Source: Zonotrichia leucophrys gambelii
Lineage: Eukaryota > Chordata > Aves > Passeriformes > Passerellidae
Reading direction: 5' to 3'
Assembly: GCF_028769735.1 (NCBI RefSeq)
Contig: NC_088178.1
Location: 20,534,357-20,598,356 of the forward strand
Length of the DNA stretch: 64,000 nt
Shown here one piece after another: positions 1 to 12,000 of the stretch. A program made the position numbers and the translations under genes. A model generated the notes under the pieces. That model saw nothing but the letters and a program-made list of their open reading frames with translations. It ran no database searches and had not been told where the DNA came from. Positions within the stretch are counted from its first letter, which is position 1; the number at the start of each line of letters is the position of its first letter.

Positions 1-3000
1 TCAACGAAACCACCAGCTCCTTGACCCTCACCTTCTGGTACACGCTGCAGGTCAGTGACTGTTGTGGACAGCCTGCCTGGGCTCTGTCCTCCAGGCAGGC
101 CCAGAGGCACCAGTGCATGAGGACTGGGGTCTGGCCTCGGTTTAATTGGTGACAGGGATTTCTGGTGTCCCCACTTGCGCTGCACTTGCAGCTAGGGCCA
201 GGCACATACCTAGGAAATGCTGGCCCTGTGGCTGGCTCTTTCTGCCACCAGTCCTCCTTAGAAGTGTGAGCCATCCTTTAAGGGCCTCTGTAACAAAACT
301 AATTAAAATTTCATGTTAATTCTTTTCTTCCCAGCAGCAGACCTGGTTGTTTAGCTTCCTTCTGCATGCCTGCAGCATGCTGGAATGAGAGCATGGCCCT
401 AGTGGCAGCCCAGTGTGTGGTCCCTCTCCCATGGTCAGTGTTCCCTGGATCAGCAGAGCAGCCCTGCCACACTGTGCTCTATTTTTAGCTCCTTTTCATC
501 CCTCAGCTCCATTCCTCTGCAATCCAGTGGCGTGGCTGAGCGTGGGCAGGGAGGGGAGCAAAGTCAGTGCTGTGCCAGCAGCTCCTGTGCTGCATGAGGC
601 CAGGCTGAGGCTCCCACGACCTCTTGCTGCTTCTCCAGATGGGTCTGACATTACAGGTGCATGCAGGAGGGGGCTGTGCTCAGTCATCTCTCTCACAGCA
701 GTCTGAGGCACCCATGCTCCTGGTGTAGGGGTGCTCCCAAGGGTAGGACATGGCAGGATACTGCCACTCCCTATGACGATGCTGTCTGAAGGTCCACCCA
801 GCTTCTGGGGCTTCTGGCACCATGCCTCCAGATAATGCTGCCACTGCAGAAGGGCACAGCATCAAGTGAATCTTAGGGAGCTGGAAATGCAGCCTTCCAA
901 GGTATGACAGGTCCCACTAGCACTGGGAGATGTGCCTGAGACCCCTATGCAGCAGGCATGTTAGCTCTGTTTGCCTTTCCCTGCAACACCTGATGTGTTT
1001 ATTCCTGCTCCTGCCTCCAGGATGATATCCTCTCCTTTGAGCCAGACAAGCAGGCAGTGTACCAGCAGGTCTACAGGCCTGTGTACTTCCAGCTGGTGGA
1101 TGTGCTGCTGCACAAAGCCCAGTTCCCCTCCGATGAGGAGTATGGCTTCTGGTCGTCGGATGAGAAGGAGCAGTTTCGGATATACAGGTACAAGTGGGAG
1201 ATTTGGATTTGCTTGTCAGGCAGGTGATGCAGGGGCAGCATTCTGCCACCCTGGAGACTGAGTACTGAGTATGGTGAGCCAAGGAGGGACACAGAGGAGA
1301 TTCCTTCCATCAAGAGCTGTTTTGGCTGTGGTGGTAATGTGAAAATGAGCTGGTTTGGCTCATTTGGCAAAATTTTGGCACAGCACCAGTTACCCTGCCC
1401 GAGAGGCTATAGGATCACTCCATTGGTTGGGACAGTGTGCTTGTATGAGTAGTGCCTGTGCCCTGGAGAGAAAGTGACGTGTCCACACATGGAGCTCTCT
1501 GCGTGGGCTGGGGACAGCATTTGGAGACACCTGTGTTCTCTGCAGGGTGGACATCTCTGACACGCTGATGTATGTGTATGAGATGCTGGGTGCTGAGCTC
1601 CTGAGCAGCCTCTATGACAAACTGGGACGTCTCCTGACCAACACAGAGCAGCCGTCCACGTGGCAGGTGAGCAAGGGGACCCAGGGCTGACAGCTCCGTG
1701 TCCTCACCCTCAATGGGGCATTGAAAGCAAAGGGACGTGAGGTAAGGAGCATGAGCAGAGCACACAAACAGTCTCTCTGGGGTCTGCTGTGGAGAGGAAT
1801 AGGTCTTTTGCCTCTCTGTCCTTAGTTCTGCCAAGGAATCAGCCTCTTCAGCTACTGTGGGGGTGCTGAGCTGGTGCCTGGAGCTGGGGTAGGGTTGGGC
1901 ATCAGGGATCAGTGCAAGGCTCTGACAGTGCCTCTCCCACCCTCAGCACACGGAGGCCTTGCTCTATGGCTTCCAGTCCATTGCTGAGACCATTGATGTG
2001 AACTACTCCGACGTGGTGCCCGGGCTGATCGGCCTCATTCCCCGGATCAGCATCAGCAACGTGCAGCTTGCTGACACCGTCATGTTCACTATTGGTGAGT
2101 GGGCTGGGCAGGGAAAGCCCCCCTGAGACCACATCTGCCCAGCAATACCAGTGGTGAAAAGCAAAGCTGGGCATTGTGGAATGCAAGAGCAAGAACCTGT
2201 GGTGCAGTCCTGCAGTCTGACCCCATCCATGTATGCAGGATCCCTGTCTGAGTGGCTGGCTGATCACCCTGTCATGATTAACAACGTGTTACCACTGGTG
2301 CTCCAAGCCTTGGGCAACCCTGAGCTCTCCATCTCCAGTGTCTCCACCCTGAAAAAGATCTGCCGAGAGTGCAAGTACGACCTGCCACCCTATGCTGCCA
2401 ACATTGTCGCTGTGTCACAGGTAGGAGCTCTGTGCTGAAGGTTTTGGGTGACCTGGGATGTGCTCTGTGCACGCCTTTTCCTTTGTAAGGTCCAGGGCAG
2501 GGGGACAAAAGAGCAGCTCAGGGCATCTTGCTTGGCGCAGGTTTCGTGCCAATTTTGTTCATAGGCTAGTAAATCCATATGGCAGGCCCTGTGTCCTGCT
2601 GTGAATGCAGAAATGGCAGCCACTGACAGACATGACTGCCAGGAGTCTGCTGGGGTTGCACGTGGGTGTCTGTCCTTCCCCCAGGGTTTTGTTTGCCTTG
2701 TTGGGAACAGCAGTCTGCCAGCTGTGCACCTGCCAGCTGCTAGTGCCACTGCTGGGCATCTTGGAGGGCAGCACCCTGCTGTTCAGGCCTCTCCTGCAGC
2801 CTGAGCTGATCCCTGCAGTGCTGGGGAAGCTTGTTCCATGCTCCTTCTTGACCCTCAAGATTTGTGGCAGCTGGGGCTCAGAATCCTGAGGCACCAGGAG
2901 AAAGGCTGGACTTGGGCAAGCTGCCAGGATGCACATGGGAGGAGAGAGGTGAAGGGCTCTTAAAAGCATCTCTGCTTTTAGAGCATGGGGAGCACTGGAA

Positions 3001-6000
3001 TAAGGAAACCCTGGCTGAGGTTGACTCCTTGAGCAATCCTGCTGCAGAGCCCATCCAAGCCAGGAGCTCCTCTTGCTGGGTGGCTGAGTGGGCTGGCTCA
3101 GGGGACAGGGATTTTAGTTCTTGCCTGTGGCAGGTTATGGGGAGCACACAGTGTTTGTGCTCACACTGGTGTTAGTTGTCTCAGCCTCCTGTGTCAGTCC
3201 TACCTCCTGCTGTCAGTCCTGATGCCTGGAAGGGAAGGGTCTTTCTGCAGCACTCACCCTTCTCTTCTCCTCTCCCTTTCCCTTTGACAGGAGGTGTTGA
3301 TGAAGCAGATTCACAAGGTAAGAGAGGCTGACTCACACCTCTGCTGGTTCTCCTTGCCCCCCGTGCCCCCTTAGTCATACTCAGCTGAAGACACAGAGCT
3401 GTCCCCAGAGGAGAGCTCAGCACTGCATCCATGGTGTGCAGGATCAGGAGATCCTGCTGGCTGCTTCTCACTGCTGCTGGGCTTCACTTCCCCACACAGC
3501 CTGGGGTTCTGCTGGGAGGGTATGTCCCCTAGAGAGGGAGGAGGAGGAGGCTTAACTCTAGCAGTTCCCAGTCTCTCCAAACCCAGGGATACCTAGATGA
3601 CAGGCGTGTTTTCAAGAGGAGAAAGGGAGATAAGTGTAGGAACTGAGCCCCAGCCTTGCTCAGGGCAGGGTGACTAGGGCAGGGTGACTAGGGCAGGGTG
3701 GCTGTGACAGGCTGTGCAAAGGATGGTGTGCCAAGTTAGGGTGAGTGATGCCAGCTTGGAGATCTCTGGACACCAGGTGGTCTTTCCTTGGCAGGTGCTG
3801 GGAGGAGGCCAGGTGTGCTGAAGCCAGAGCTCCTGTTCCCTGGGAACAGATGCTGTTAGGGAGCTGTTCCTTTCTCCTGCAGTGAGATGCGCCTAGAGGG
3901 ACCCAGATAGAGCAGCTCAGGAGCTGCAGCAGGGTCCCAGCTGGGACCCTGGCAGCTGTCAGAGCATGGGCTGTGGGCTAGGCAGTGACCTCCCTGTTGT
4001 GTCTTCTCTGTCCCAGACAAGCCAGTGCATGTGGCTGATGCAGGCTCTTGGTTTCCTGCTTTCTGCACTGCAAGTGGAGGAGATCCTGAAGAACCTGCAC
4101 TCCCTGATCACCCCCTACATCCAGCAGCTGGAAAAGCTGGCTGATGAAACGGTGAGTGCCTGTGTGCTGCCTCCATCCAGAAGTGGTTTCTCCTGCTGGC
4201 TGTAGCCCTGGGGCTGCTGTGCTGAAGCAGCACTCTAAGCATGGGCTCAAGGGAAAGTGCAGTGCAGGGAATCCCTCTCTGGCACTTTGCCTCTGCAGTT
4301 CAGTTCCTCAGCATCCCAAAGACATGACTACGATTGAGTAGTGCAGGCTGTGTCATACTTTGGCTTTATTTTCCCTGGCAGCCCAATCCCTCCAACAGGC
4401 TGGCCATCATCCACATCCTGGGCCTGCTTTCCAACCTCTTCACCACCCTAGACATCAGCCACCACGATGACGACCATGAGAGCACCGAGGTCAAAAAACT
4501 GCCAGTGCAGCAAGGACCCAACCCAGTGAGTAGAGCTAAAGCTCCAAGTTCTCTGCCACAGACTGTCCAAAACCTCACAACTCACTGCACCAGAGGGGGG
4601 TTAATGGGGAATGCAGCATGTGCCAGCAAGAGGGTGGTGCCAGTCTGTTCCAGCTAAAATAGCTCCTTCAGCTCATCCCACCACTCCTGAGGTGGACAGA
4701 GCTGACTTGCCTCTTGGATGCCTCTTGGCTAGGTGCTGCTCTGGAGGGTGGCCTGGGTGCTACCTGCCAACTGTGAGCAGTGCCAGGCTGCTTCAGAAAT
4801 AAAGCTGTCCAGCTTTGGAGAGGGGTGGTGCCTGAAGGTTTGAGTCCAGGCCTTGCTTAGTCTTGAATCTCCCCTTCCCAGTGCCAATTCTCTTCAGTGT
4901 CTCTCATTCCTTACAGGTGGTGGTGGTTCTGCAGCAAGTCTTCCAGCTCATACAGAAGGTTCTCAGCAAGTGGCTGAATGATGCCCAGGTGGTGGAGGTA
5001 ACCTGGTTTCACCTGTATACTGCCTGCAGCTCTGCCTGTCCTTGCTGACCTGAGCAGGGGACAGCAAAGGACGAACTCTGTGTGATGGCCTGTGAGAGGG
5101 ATGTCTTGCTGGATTATCTGGACCAGTGCTGCTTGCTGTCACCAGCAGCATCAAGTCATTCTTGTCTGTCTTGTTCCTCCATCAGCTCTGCTTCTCTCCA
5201 GTAACTGGGGTCCTGCCATGAGCAGGGAGGTGGGATCTACCCAACCTGTGTTACCTAAAAGAACAGCTCTGTTCTGAACTGGATCTGTATCATCTGGTGC
5301 TTGTCCATTTCTTCAGTCCAGTACTGCCCCTGTGCAATGTCCCACCAGCCATTTCTCCCTGGCCCTTGGGGACCCTTCCTGCTGTGGTGGGAAGGGTTTT
5401 TCCTGGTCACTGGGAGCATCCTGTGCTGCAGGGCAGGCCAGCAGTATCAGAGCAGGTCTGAGCCCTTTGCCTGGCTGGTCCCTGTGCCCAGTGCCAGCTC
5501 TTTGCTCCCCTGGGACCCATAAATTAAGCCCTGGGAGAGGTCTCCTGATGCCCATTGCTCATGCAGTCCCTCTCTTCCCACAGTCTGTCTGTGCCATATT
5601 TGAGAAGTCTGTGAAGACCCTCCTGGATGATTTTGCCCCCATGGTGCCTCAGCTGTGTGAGATGCTGGGGCAGATGTACAGCACCATTCCCCAGGTCTCT
5701 GCCATTGAACTCACGCGGCAGGTATGGACTGTGCCTGGGAGGCTGGGGACGTGCAAGGCCAGCAGGAGCTTCAGTCCTTCTCTCTCTTTTGCAGCTGGTT
5801 CACATCTTTGCCCATGAGCCTGCCCACTTCCCTCCCATCAAGGCCCTGTTCTTGCTCGTTACCTCAGTCACACTGACCCTGTTCCAGCAAGGTACGTAGG
5901 ATTAGCTGTCCCTGCTACAGCTGGGGCTGTTGTCAGGCTTTTGCATGCGTGGACTCTGGAGGCCTCTTACCAGGAATGGCTGTTTTCACTCCTAGCTAAG

Positions 6001-9000
6001 CTAATTGGGGCCATCTCTGTTTCTTGGATTCATCCCAACCCCTGGAAGGTGGGTACCTTCCCTGCAGGCAACAGAAGCAGGAAACCCCTGGGTGCTCTGG
6101 GCCTCTGTGTTGTTACAGCAGCCCAGGCTGGATATCACATGCAGCCAGGGCCCATCTGGAGCTGCAGTCCAGCTTGGCAGGGAAGCTATGCCCACAGGAA
6201 CATCTTGGGGCTTCTCTGGGGTCCACTGCTGCTTGTAGTGGCCTGAAATCAAGCCCTTATGAGCAGGAGAATGTGTGTGTGAACAGCTGGGAAATTACTT
6301 TTTCAGAATCACTGGTGGCCACCGAGTCCCTGCTGTGATGCTGAGCATGCTGGTGTTCTCCTGCAGGGCAGGGGCCCATCTTTGGCTCATTGCCCACCCT
6401 ACAAAAAGCAAATGGGGTTAGAACAGGCTCCTTTGTACCATGGCTCCCCTCAGCATCTTAGTGACCTGCCCTGTGACAGAGACAAATGTACATTGGAGCG
6501 GCTGGATCTGGTCCTTCAGCATTACCACATGTGGCCCCCAAGGGGTCTGATCCTTTGCTCACAGCTGGGTGCCAGGTAGGGTGATGCTGTCCCCCAGCTC
6601 AAGGCTCAGAGCTCTCTAGAGAGGTGGGGGAGAAACACCAAGAGCCCTGCTCATCACCACACCACAGTCCAAGCAAATCCCACTGTGCTCAGGTGTCACT
6701 GGGGTCAGTGACAAGCAGGCCAGGCTTCCTCGGGTATCAGGTCCCTGCTTGTGCCAGTGGCGTGTGGATGTGTCTGTGCTGGAGCCCTTTTGCCTCGGTG
6801 CTGGGGAGCTGGCAGTGCCTCCAGGCAGGAGCAAGAGGGGCCAGAGCCCAAGCTGTGCCCACACTTGGATGCAAGCTTTGCTCAGGCTGTTCAGCTTGGT
6901 GTGTACCCAGGACTGTCCCCTTGGGGGGCCAGCTCTGAGCAGGGCGAGCCCCTTCTGCTGAGCCCACGTGTGGCAGGAGAAGGGGGACATGCCTGAGCCT
7001 ACAGGGGCCAAGAAGTGAGTGTGCACAGTCAGATGCCAAGGTAGGGTGAGTGGTGCTGGCACAGAGATCTCTGGGCACTGAGCTGCTCTCTCCCATGAGG
7101 ATGCTGGAGGAGACCTCCAGGAGAGTCCTGGACTCACCGTCCTTGAGCATCTGGGAATGGGGTGGGAGGGTGTCTGTGCCAGGGTCTCCTGAGCAGCTGG
7201 AGCTGGTGACAAGCATGTGCACGCCTGAGCCCAGCCAGGCCTGTCAAGCATTTGCTGAGGTGTTGTCATTCACTTGCAGTTACCTTCCAGGACCAAACAG
7301 TGCTCTGAAGACACCTGCTCAGTCCCCACAGTGCAAAAGCTCTAATTCTCCTTGTGGAGATGGTGCTCAGCTAGCCCCTGCTCCTCCTTCTCTTCCTCCC
7401 CAAGGAAACGAAGAACTCCTCCTTGGCTCTGCAGCACCCAGGTGCTGGCTGGAGACCCTGGGGCTTTAGACCCTTTCCTTTGCAGTTTCTTTCTGTTCTT
7501 GGGTTCTCCAAGTTTCATGATTTTTTGTATGTTTTGTTTCTTTAACTTGCTTCAAACTGCTCATGTTGCCCATCCCCTTCCCCACACACCCCTCCTCCCT
7601 TACACTCCTGTTTTCACTTGTAAATTCTTTCTGTATCACATAACTATATGATGTTGAGTTGCTGTTTGTATGATTTTTCTCTTAAGTTACATCTTTATTA
7701 TATTTTAGGGCCCAGGGATCATCCTGATATTGTTGATTCATTTATGCAACTCCTGGCACAGGTGTGTTTTAGTTTCTTATTCATTCACTTTCTGTTCTCT
7801 CTCTTTCTCTTTTTAATTCAATTTAAACCTATTTTTAGCTTTCTGTTGACAACGTTTTTTTTTCCTTTTAGTTGAATATCGAGTTTCTCCATCTGTTTCC
7901 GTGGAAGTTGAAAACAAAACATTCTCCTTTAGTTCTGGGTTCACACCATCCCCAGGGCAGTGCCCTCCTCTGCAGGCAGCTCCAGCTCCCACCCCCCTGC
8001 TGGGCTGAAGCTGGCATGGGGCACTTTGTGCTGCTGCTGCAGTCACCCTTGGGTGACAGACAAATCAGAGCATTAAGTGGATGTTTTCCAACCCGTTTAC
8101 CTGCCCTCTGATGGGTGCTCTGGAGCGGGGACAGGCTGAGCTGGCTGCCCTGCCCAGGGGCCAGTGGGAGGAAGCCCCTGCCCTCAGGGGCAGGCAGCTG
8201 CCAGGGTTTGGCTCTGAGCAACGTGCTTGTGATGGCATCTGGATCTGGCACGTGCCACATTGCCTCCTGCCCCAGCAGCCTCTCTGGGTGGTGGCAGTTC
8301 TGTGCAGGAGCTGCTGGGGACAGTTTGTGATGATGTGGCAGGGGCTGTGGGCTGGCACTTGTGTCACTGCTGTGGCGCTGGGCAGGCAGGGCCAGTGCTA
8401 TGCTGTGTGTGTATATACACCTGCCCAGGGTGCTCCTCAGCCCCCCATGGCCCTTAAGGGAGAAGCCTTGATGTCCTTGGTGCACTCAGTGTTGCTGGCA
8501 GAGATGTGTTCCCTGCCCACCTACCCACAGGGTGGGTCTGTGGTGAGGAGGGGCCTGGTAGAGTTGCTTTCTGCTCTATTTCTGTGATGGGGACACCTCT
8601 AACCACATGTTGGACCAGTGGTTGTGCAGGAGCACTCACCCAGGCTCCTCCCAGAGCTCTGGCCATCCTGCCCTTGCTGACAGCCCCGGGAGGGTGCCTG
8701 GCATGTCCTGGTGCTAAGCTGTCAGACTCTCCCATAGGTCCTGAGGGTTGGAGTAGGCAAGAGGGTTGCACCTTACCTCCCCCAGGCAGGGTCTTCTCCT
8801 CACAGTTCTCACCTTGATGCCCAGAGCCTGCTGAGACCCGTTGCATCTCAAAGCCATATTGCAGCCTATTCCTTCCTGCTTTTCACCATGAAAGACATAA
8901 CATAATCAAGGCTGTCAGACTTCTGCTCTGCTTTTGGTTTTGGAAGCTGTGACCTTTTAACAAGGGTTTTGAACATGATGGGAGGGTGGTAAACGGGGTC

Positions 9001-12000
9001 TGTGCATGAGGTTCTTGGTGGTCCTCACTGCTAGCAGGACCTCCATTTGAACACCGTGCCTAGTTTGGGGCACAACATTTCTGTAGATTTATATCAGAGA
9101 CCACAGAGAAAAGCATGTGGGAAGATGGCCACCTTGTACACATGGTGGGGAGGAAAAGCTGATGGGAGCCTGTGGAGCTGTGTGAGTCTGGGAATGTGTA
9201 AAAGGTAATGTGGCAGTTGTGGGTAAAAACAATTGTTCTCCTTGAGTGGGACAATCAGTAACGGGAGGAAATCATGATAAAGGATCCAGGTCTGGCAGAA
9301 GCAAGTCTTCCTAAGAGGGCAGGGAAGCACTGGAAGATCCTTGGGGAGCTGTTGTTGCGTGGAATTCTTGAAAGGACCCAACAAGCCCATTGCTCTTGGA
9401 GGGTAGGCAGAAGTGATCCTGGCAGGGTGTAAGGCATTAGATGACTCTGAAAGACCCTCCCAAGGCTACTTGTGCCATGTGCTGGCAGCTGGCCCTGTCT
9501 CGTGTGTGGATCTCCAGATATCCATCAGAAGCACTCCTGCAGGAGCAGCTCAGAGGCTCCTACCTCCATGTCTTCTCTATCTTGGATCACTGTGAGACAT
9601 CTGACACTGCCCACTCAAGACCTGTTTTTTTCCTGGGCTTTGTATTCCTGAAACCCCATGGAGACCAAAGGATCCCATCCCTGTCTTCTCTCTTCACACA
9701 TAGAGCTCAAGGTTTCCTCTTCCTTGCCTGACCCTTCTCACAGACTGATGATCTAGTGAGGTGCTTTAAAACCCATCAAGAACTGGCCATAGCATCCCTG
9801 ATTGACTCCTTGCTCTCAGGACTTTGAGGGCTGTCTGACAGCAGAGATGGGTCTAGCCTGTCCTCTTCCAGAGGACCATACTCTGCAGTGATGCTGTTGA
9901 GGATTTGCAGATTGGAGGATTAACTTCAGAGGGAACTGCAGATCTCTTCAGATTTTTGCATGGTAAGAGCTGTGTTTTCACCCAGCCTGCTCTGCCTGCA
10001 GACTTCTTGGCAAAGTAATGCATCTTCTGGAGCAGCAGTGAATTTGGACACAAGAGTGTGTCAAGGTGGAAATTTCCCACTTCCCTGACCATCTGTTTTT
10101 GTGTTTTGATCTGTTTTGATTGCCTTGGAGGAAATATCATCTTCCCTGTTTCAAGTTTGTCAGGTTCCTCCTTGCAGGCACTGTTTCTGCCCTCTCTGCC
10201 AATAAGTACTGTCCTGCCTTCTGGTAACTCAGGAGAAGCTCTTGGGGCCTGCATATCAGCTCTCTGTCACCAGCACACAGGGAACCATCTCTGTCACAGG
10301 ATTCCTGCTGACTTCATCTTTGGGCTTGGTTGCAGATCGTGGAACTCCCCAGTTGTTGCAGGTGATCCTTTTGCCACAATGTTAATTGGCAAATCATTCT
10401 GATGGCTGGCTGATCATGGGAGCTGCTGGCTTAAGCCAAATCACAAAGTAGCATAATGCTCAAGGATAAAATAACCAGTCTGCCATAAGGCTGCACAGGG
10501 CAGTGCCAGCATCCTGTTCTCAGCTGCTCCCTCCTTCCTCTGCTGCATGCTGGGATCGGTGCAGAGCATTGCTGCTGCAGTGCCAGGGTGAGCATCCCAC
10601 CTGGAGGGCATGGGGCTCAGTGTCACCCAGGCAGCTGGAGCTGCTCTGCCCAGGACCACGTGCCATGGTGGCTGGGGCTTGCACCCAGTCTGCGTTGGCA
10701 AAACCAGGCAGGTTCTGAAGGTGGGGAGCCAGTGGGTATCACATGTGTGCTCCTGGTTGCAGGTAGGATTTTGGGACTCTTCAGTCTGCCTTTCCACCTC
10801 ATCCACCCCATCCCAGCAGGGCTTCTCACTTGCAGACCTGGGGAGTGTTTTGGTGATTTTGGGGCAGTCTGGGTGTGTGGGGCCTCACCGGGCAGAAGAC
10901 TGACCTCCTGTGATGGCACAGACAGTGCCTGGCCAAGCACAGCCAGCTTCATCCCCACCTCCCAGACTTTCATCCCCACCTCCCTCCCTTTGGGGTCTGC
11001 TCCAGGCTGCATGCAGCAGTCATTGAGCTCTCCACCTCACCTGCTCCTGTCAGACTCGGAGAACCCCATGCAGGACATGGATTCAGCATCCCCACGCTGA
11101 GGCTCACTGCTCCTGCCTGGCCAGCCTTATGGGCTCTTTTCAAAGCAAGAGGCTCTGCTCTGCCAGGTGTGGAGTCTGGGAAGAGCCTGGATACTGGGCA
11201 CTTAGGCTGTGTGTTCTGGAGAGCTGCAGAAACTGGCAGTGCAGCCCCCGCTGTCCTGTGTCTGCTGGGGGAGTGGGTGTCCCTGCCATGCCTGTCTGCC
11301 TATGAAGAAATGGGCACAGAAGAACCTGCTCTGAAGACTTCTCTGGTGGTTTCTGAAGTGCTGTGGAGAAGAACCCAACATTCCCTCAATGCTATCCTGC
11401 AGAACAGTTGTTCTTGGAGAGTGAGTGCCCATCTCTGCAGTGGCTGCTCATGCAGAGGATATGGGAGGGATGTTTGAAAGCATTTAAAGACCCTCCCCCA
11501 TGTGAGCAGAGGTGCTGTGGCAGAAGACAGGGAAGATGGGCTGGCAAGAAGAGGTCCTAGAGCTGGAGCAGGGTTCCTGGTGCTAGGAAAGAGCAGCTGG
11601 ACATACCTGGTGTTGGGAAAGATTAGCTGGACCTGCCTGGTGCTGCTTTCTTATGGGAGAAGCTCCAGAGGGCCACACCTTGTGGGGGTAAAAAGCATCT
11701 CTTTTTACATTAGACTTAGGTATATGTACCCAGGTCTGCATTGGGCTTGCACTCTGCTAAGTGTCCTATGGGAAGGAGCTGTCCCAATACTGACATCTTT
11801 CCCCCCGGCACTGTTGGAGTGAGGAGCAGATGCTGCAGTGAATCTGCAGGAGAACTTGGGGGGCTCTGCCTGCAGCAGGTCTGGTTTGGCTGGGAGGAGC
11901 ACCCTGCAGGTAGGTGGGAACCTGAGCACATTGGAAGACTTGCGCCAGATGGAACACTTGGAGCATGCAGGACTCAGGTTAAAACCCATGGATGGGCAGG

